Source: DASVTR01 sp033855775
GTDB taxonomy: Bacteria; Acidobacteriota; Blastocatellia; Pyrinomonadales; Pyrinomonadaceae
Direction of reading: 5' to 3'
Assembly (NCBI GenBank): GCA_033855775.1
Contig: JAWVFT010000094.1
Location: 1-17,840 of the forward strand
Length of the DNA stretch: 17,840 bases
The notes below the pieces were generated by a model. That model worked only from the letters and a program-made list of their open reading frames with translations, ran no database searches and was not told the origin of the DNA. How positions within the stretch are numbered: the stretch's first letter is position 1; each line of letters opens with the position of its first letter. Shown piece after piece: positions 15,149 to 17,840 of this stretch. Both the position numbers and the translations under genes were made by a program.

Positions 15149-16564
15149 ATGCAAGACCGCGAAATTAAAGACCTCGAAAAGTCGCTCGAACAAATCTGGG
15201 AAGTCGCACGCAAGTTTGGCCTCGACCCGTTCCCGACGCGCTTTGAGATTGTGCCCGCCAGCGTGATGTACGAGATTGGCTCCTACGCTCTGCCCGGCAG
15301 GTATTCACACTGGACGTTTGGCAAGGCTTACCACCGGATGAAGACGATGTACGACTTCGGCCTCTCGAAGATTTACGAAGTCGTCATCAACACCAACCCG
15401 TCCTACGGCTTCCTGATGGAAACCAACAGTCCCGTCCAGAACAAGCTGGTGATGTCGCATGTGCTCGGCCACGTGGATTTCTTCAAGAACAACATCTACT
15501 TCTCGAAGACCAATCGCCGGATGGTCGAATCCGTCTCGACGCACTCAGGACGCATGACCGAGTACGAGTTTAAGCACGGGCGCAAGACGGTCGAAAAATT
15601 CCTTGACGCCGTGCTCGCCGTCGAAGAACACATTGACCCGAACTTTTTCATCAAACGCGAGACACTCGCCGACCGCGAAGAGCGCCAGCGTTCGCAGCCC
15701 ACGATTGAAGGCCGCTACGACGACCTCTGGAAACTCGGCGAACGGCAAGAGCCGCAAAAAAGCGCCGAACCGGCGAAGCCGCTCGCCGCCGAACAACTGC
15801 CGGAGAAGGATCTCATCTACTACATCATGCGCAACGCCCCGCACCTCGAAACATGGCAGCGCGACGTGATGGCCATGATGCACGAAGAGATGGCATACTT
15901 CGTCCCGCAGATGCAGACCAAGACGATGAATGAAGGATGGGCCAGCTTTTGGCATTCGCGCATCATGCGCGAGTTAGACCTTACGGACAACGAGCATTTG
16001 GAGTTTGCGGAGCTTCATTCGGGTGTCGTCTCGCCGCACAAAGGACAGTTGAACCCGTACTATCTGGGCTACAAAATTTTTGAAGAGATTGAGCGGCGGT
16101 GGGACAATCCGACCATTGAAGAGCAGGAAAAGCATGGGCGTCGCGCGGGCGCGGGGCGCGAGAAGATTTTCGAGGTGCGCGAGCTTGATAACGACGTTTC
16201 ATTCCTGCGCAACTACCTGACGGAAGCGCTCTGCGAGGAGCTTGACCTGTTCGTCTACGAGTTGGTTGAGGAAGAGGAATGGACGATTACGGAGAAACGT
16301 TGGGAGCGCGTCCGCGACCAGTTGGTAGCGAACATGACCAACTTCGGCTTTCCGTATATCGAAGTGACCGACGGCGATTACAACGGCAACCGCGAGTTAT
16401 ACCTGCGCCACGCTTACGAGGGCGCGGAACTCGACAGCCACTACGCGCGCAAGACGCTCGAACACGTCTACACGCTCTGGGGCCGCCCCGTCCATCTCGA
16501 AACCATTGTTGACGACGAGCGCGTGCGCCTGCACTACAACGGGCAGGAACACGACGAAGATTGA
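15149..16564 (+). CDS. spoVR: SpoVR family protein
   Basis: A 471-aa protein, the length of B. subtilis SpoVR (468); E. coli YcgB is about 510. Family landmarks are FPTRFEIVPASVMYEIGSYA near the N-terminus, H104-x3-H108 in SHVLGHVDFFKNN, EEMAYFVPQMQTKTMNEGWASFWHSRI in the middle, and DLFVYELVEEEEW followed by a YIEVTDGDYNGNREL C-terminal region. The conserved His/Glu residues could bind metal, but I infer this. SpoVR is needed for cortex formation in Bacillus spores; in non-spore-formers its job is unknown, and it co-occurs with prkA and yeaH. It follows yeaH by 48 nt on the same strand. No strong Shine-Dalgarno is visible. The ATG start matches the beginning of family homology. Confidence 0.96.
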   Translation: MQDREIKDLEKSLEQIWEVARKFGLDPFPTRFEIVPASVMYEIGSYALPGRYSHWTFGKAYHRMKTMYDFGLSKIYEVVINTNPSYGFLMETNSPVQNKLVMSHVLGHVDFFKNNIYFSKTNRRMVESVSTHSGRMTEYEFKHGRKTVEKFLDAVLAVEEHIDPNFFIKRETLADREERQRSQPTIEGRYDDLWKLGERQEPQKSAEPAKPLAAEQLPEKDLIYYIMRNAPHLETWQRDVMAMMHEEMAYFVPQMQTKTMNEGWASFWHSRIMRELDLTDNEHLEFAELHSGVVSPHKGQLNPYYLGYKIFEEIERRWDNPTIEEQEKHGRRAGAGREKIFEVRELDNDVSFLRNYLTEALCEELDLFVYELVEEEEWTITEKRWERVRDQLVANMTNFGFPYIEVTDGDYNGNRELYLRHAYEGAELDSHYARKTLEHVYTLWGRPVHLETIVDDERVRLHYNGQEHDED

Positions 16565-16639
16565 GCCCGACGCGATGCTCGTCTCCTGAATGGCCAGCGG
16601 CTTTCGCTTGAAGAGAATTGCGCGCGACGATGAAGAGTT

Positions 16640-17230
16640 TTATGGACGACGAATGCGTAGCTCTTTGTAGCCGGTCTGCGCGTCCTGTTCGCGCGTGAAG
16701 CGCAAGCCCTTCAATTCGCCGATGACGATTTCGGCGGTCGTGTAAATCGTGCAGCCTTCGACGAGGTGGCCGCCGATGGTTTTCCCCGCGCCGTCTGAGA
16801 GCGAGAGATGCAGGTGAACGCCGTCGGGCGAGAGCGTGCCGACGAGCGAGACAATCTCAAACTTGTCTTCGTAGGAAGTCGGGTTGCTCTGGTTGGCGAG
16901 CCGCAGCGAGGCTTTCTGTAGGCTCCCGACGGCGGTGAGAATCAAGCCCGCGCGAAGACCCTTCTCTTTGGCGAATCTTTCCAACTCCACTCTTAAATCC
17001 TGTCCGGGCCGGAGACGAAGCGCATATGTTTTCAGCCCCGTCGCTTCTTCTGCTTCAATGGCGGCCTTCGTCTGTCGAGGTTTTGAAGACGAAGGGCGAG
17101 CGGGCTTTCTGCGTTGAAGGCCGCCGTGGGCAAGGGTCGCAACGGTTGCCGGAGTTGAAAGCAGAAAGGCGTAAAGGGCGAGCGCGGCGATGAAGCGCGG
17201 GCGAGCGAGAGTTGAGAGATGTGTGGTCAT
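16640..17230 (-). CDS. Exported PPC (DUF296) domain protein
   Basis: A 196-aa protein. Residues 10-33 are a hydrophobic signal peptide or anchor. A basic Lys/Arg/Ser/Pro stretch (40-55) and a PPC/DUF296 domain (about 66-190) follow. The domain shows the signature GVHLHLSLSDGAGKTIGGHL, with H139, H141 and H155 as likely metal ligands, then GCTIYTTAEIVI. PPC proteins form trimers; plant versions carry AT-hooks and bind DNA, while bacterial ones have no settled function. An export signal would be incompatible with binding chromosomal DNA, so this member probably works outside the cytoplasm. Its ATG overlaps the stop of the dinB-like gene by 4 nt (ATGA), indicating coupled translation. Confidence 0.88.
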   Translation of the reverse strand: MTTHLSTLARPRFIAALALYAFLLSTPATVATLAHGGLQRRKPARPSSSKPRQTKAAIEAEEATGLKTYALRLRPGQDLRVELERFAKEKGLRAGLILTAVGSLQKASLRLANQSNPTSYEDKFEIVSLVGTLSPDGVHLHLSLSDGAGKTIGGHLVEGCTIYTTAEIVIGELKGLRFTREQDAQTGYKELRIRRP

Positions 17231-17709
17231 GAATTGAGCGCAGAGATTTGTCGCAGGTGATGCTTGAGATGGTTGATGTAATCGCGTATGAAATATTCGA
17301 GCGTCGTCGCTTCAGTCGAAGACACAGTTTGCCAAGCTATCTGGTCGAGGTTGTGCTCACGGCACGGCTCTTTGAGCTTCGCGGCGGGAATGTGCGAGAC
17401 GACGCGCAGGAGATGCTGGTTGTATGAGAGCCACAACTGAACGAGGGCGGACCAGGGGGCTTGCTGGTAATGCTGGACGGCGACCCAATCGTTCTGTGCG
17501 TAGCCGGGAAAGATGAGGTCGCCGGTGAACTGCGCCCTGACAAAGCGTTGGTGATTGTTGGCGGCGGAGTCAATCAAGTGGCCGACTATCTCTTTGGGCG
17601 ACCACTTGCCGTGCGCGCTTCTGGCTTCGCTCTCCGTCTCCGTCAAAGCGAGCAGACGCGGCCCCGTTGCTTGCAAGACTCTTTCAAAATCTTCGAGCGC
17701 ATCCTTCAT
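17227..17709 (-). CDS. DinB-like (DinB/YfiT superfamily) metal-binding protein
   Basis: A 160-aa four-helix-bundle protein of the DinB/YfiT superfamily, members of which include thiol-dependent transferases and damage-induced proteins. The family pattern is WSPKEIVGHLIDSAANNHQRF near residues 36-56 and DYINHLKHHLRQI at 143-155. The likely metal triad is H44, H147 and H151. The substrate is unknown. I choose the ATG at 17709: an upstream ATG at 17769 adds 20 unrelated residues and would put an FNR-type box only about 6 nt from the start. The last bases overlap the start of the PPC gene, so the two form an operon. Confidence 0.88.
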   Translation of the reverse strand: MKDALEDFERVLQATGPRLLALTETESEARSAHGKWSPKEIVGHLIDSAANNHQRFVRAQFTGDLIFPGYAQNDWVAVQHYQQAPWSALVQLWLSYNQHLLRVVSHIPAAKLKEPCREHNLDQIAWQTVSSTEATTLEYFIRDYINHLKHHLRQISALNS

Positions 17710-17774
17710 GATTGTCGTTCTCAAGCGCGCCGGTCGAGGCTTTGAACAAGCTTGCGTTTCAAGCTTCATAGAGA

Positions 17775-17788
17775 TTGATGTGAATCAA
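17775..17788. promoter_or_regulatory. Perfect FNR/CRP-family operator (TTGAT-N4-ATCAA)
   Basis: TTGATGTGAATCAA matches the FNR consensus at all ten specified bases. Its centre lies about 72 nt upstream of the preferred dinB-like ATG. No convincing -10/-35 pair could be placed, though TATGAA (17765-17770, minus strand) would be near it. Binding by an FNR- or CRP-type regulator is inferred from the motif alone. Confidence 0.55.
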
Positions 17789-17840
17789 GAGTTGAAAGTT
17801 AAGAGTAAACAAGCCGCAGCCAGTTTGCCGTAACAATGAA

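Noticed and set aside
16565..16639. Terminator between spoVR and the PPC gene
   Set aside because: Only a 4-bp AGCG/CGCT stem is present and no T-run suits it.

Overview
The window looks like chromosomal housekeeping sequence from a GC-rich, Gram-negative-type bacterium, most likely an Acidobacteriota member (Blastocatellia-like). That placement is an inference from the protein types: a secreted, membrane-anchored DUF6599-like protein, a small secreted peptidoglycan-binding protein, and the PrkA/YeaH/SpoVR set. No rRNA or other phylogenetic marker is present to prove it. I saw no tRNA, rRNA, CRISPR array, transposase, integrase or phage gene.

Layout. Positions 63-3597 (minus strand) hold a probable operon: a degenerate receiver/GGDEF-like/receiver protein, a zinc-ribbon plus PH-domain membrane protein, and a DUF6599-like anchored protein. 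A 33-bp inverted repeat built of heptamers separates it from a secreted lytic transglycosylase (minus). That gene is divergent from a small secreted peptidoglycan-binding protein (plus). A strong bidirectional terminator divides the latter from alaS (minus). recX lies upstream of alaS on the same strand, with a 21-nt palindromic minisatellite between them. truB diverges from recX and carries an in-frame block of heptamer repeats. Positions 10453-16564 (plus) form a regulatory cluster: prkA (AAA+ Ser/Thr kinase), an alpha/beta hydrolase, yeaH/yhbH (VWA-like DUF444) and spoVR. The right end has a DinB-like protein translationally coupled to a secreted PPC (DUF296) protein (both minus), preceded by a perfect FNR-type box.

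How the genes work together. prkA, yeaH and spoVR are a recurrent trio linked in other bacteria to starvation, stationary phase or sporulation. Here a membrane-anchored alpha/beta hydrolase sits inside the trio. The transglycosylase and peptidoglycan-binding protein are both envelope proteins sharing one divergent intergenic region. The recX-alaS order recalls the recA-recX-alaS order of gammaproteobacteria, but recA is absent.

Most unusual signal. Several unrelated sequence families share a period of 7 or 21 nt. CCAAAGT heptamers form a long hairpin at 3703-3776 and an 84-nt insert in truB. A CGCTGA-NN-TCAGCG array of about twelve 21-nt units lies between recX and alaS. A second 21-nt duplication sits in truB and another next to recX. 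Because 21 is a multiple of three, such repeats can enter coding sequence without a frameshift, and truB appears to show this. A GACTC array with alternating 10/9-nt spacing lies in the prkA leader.
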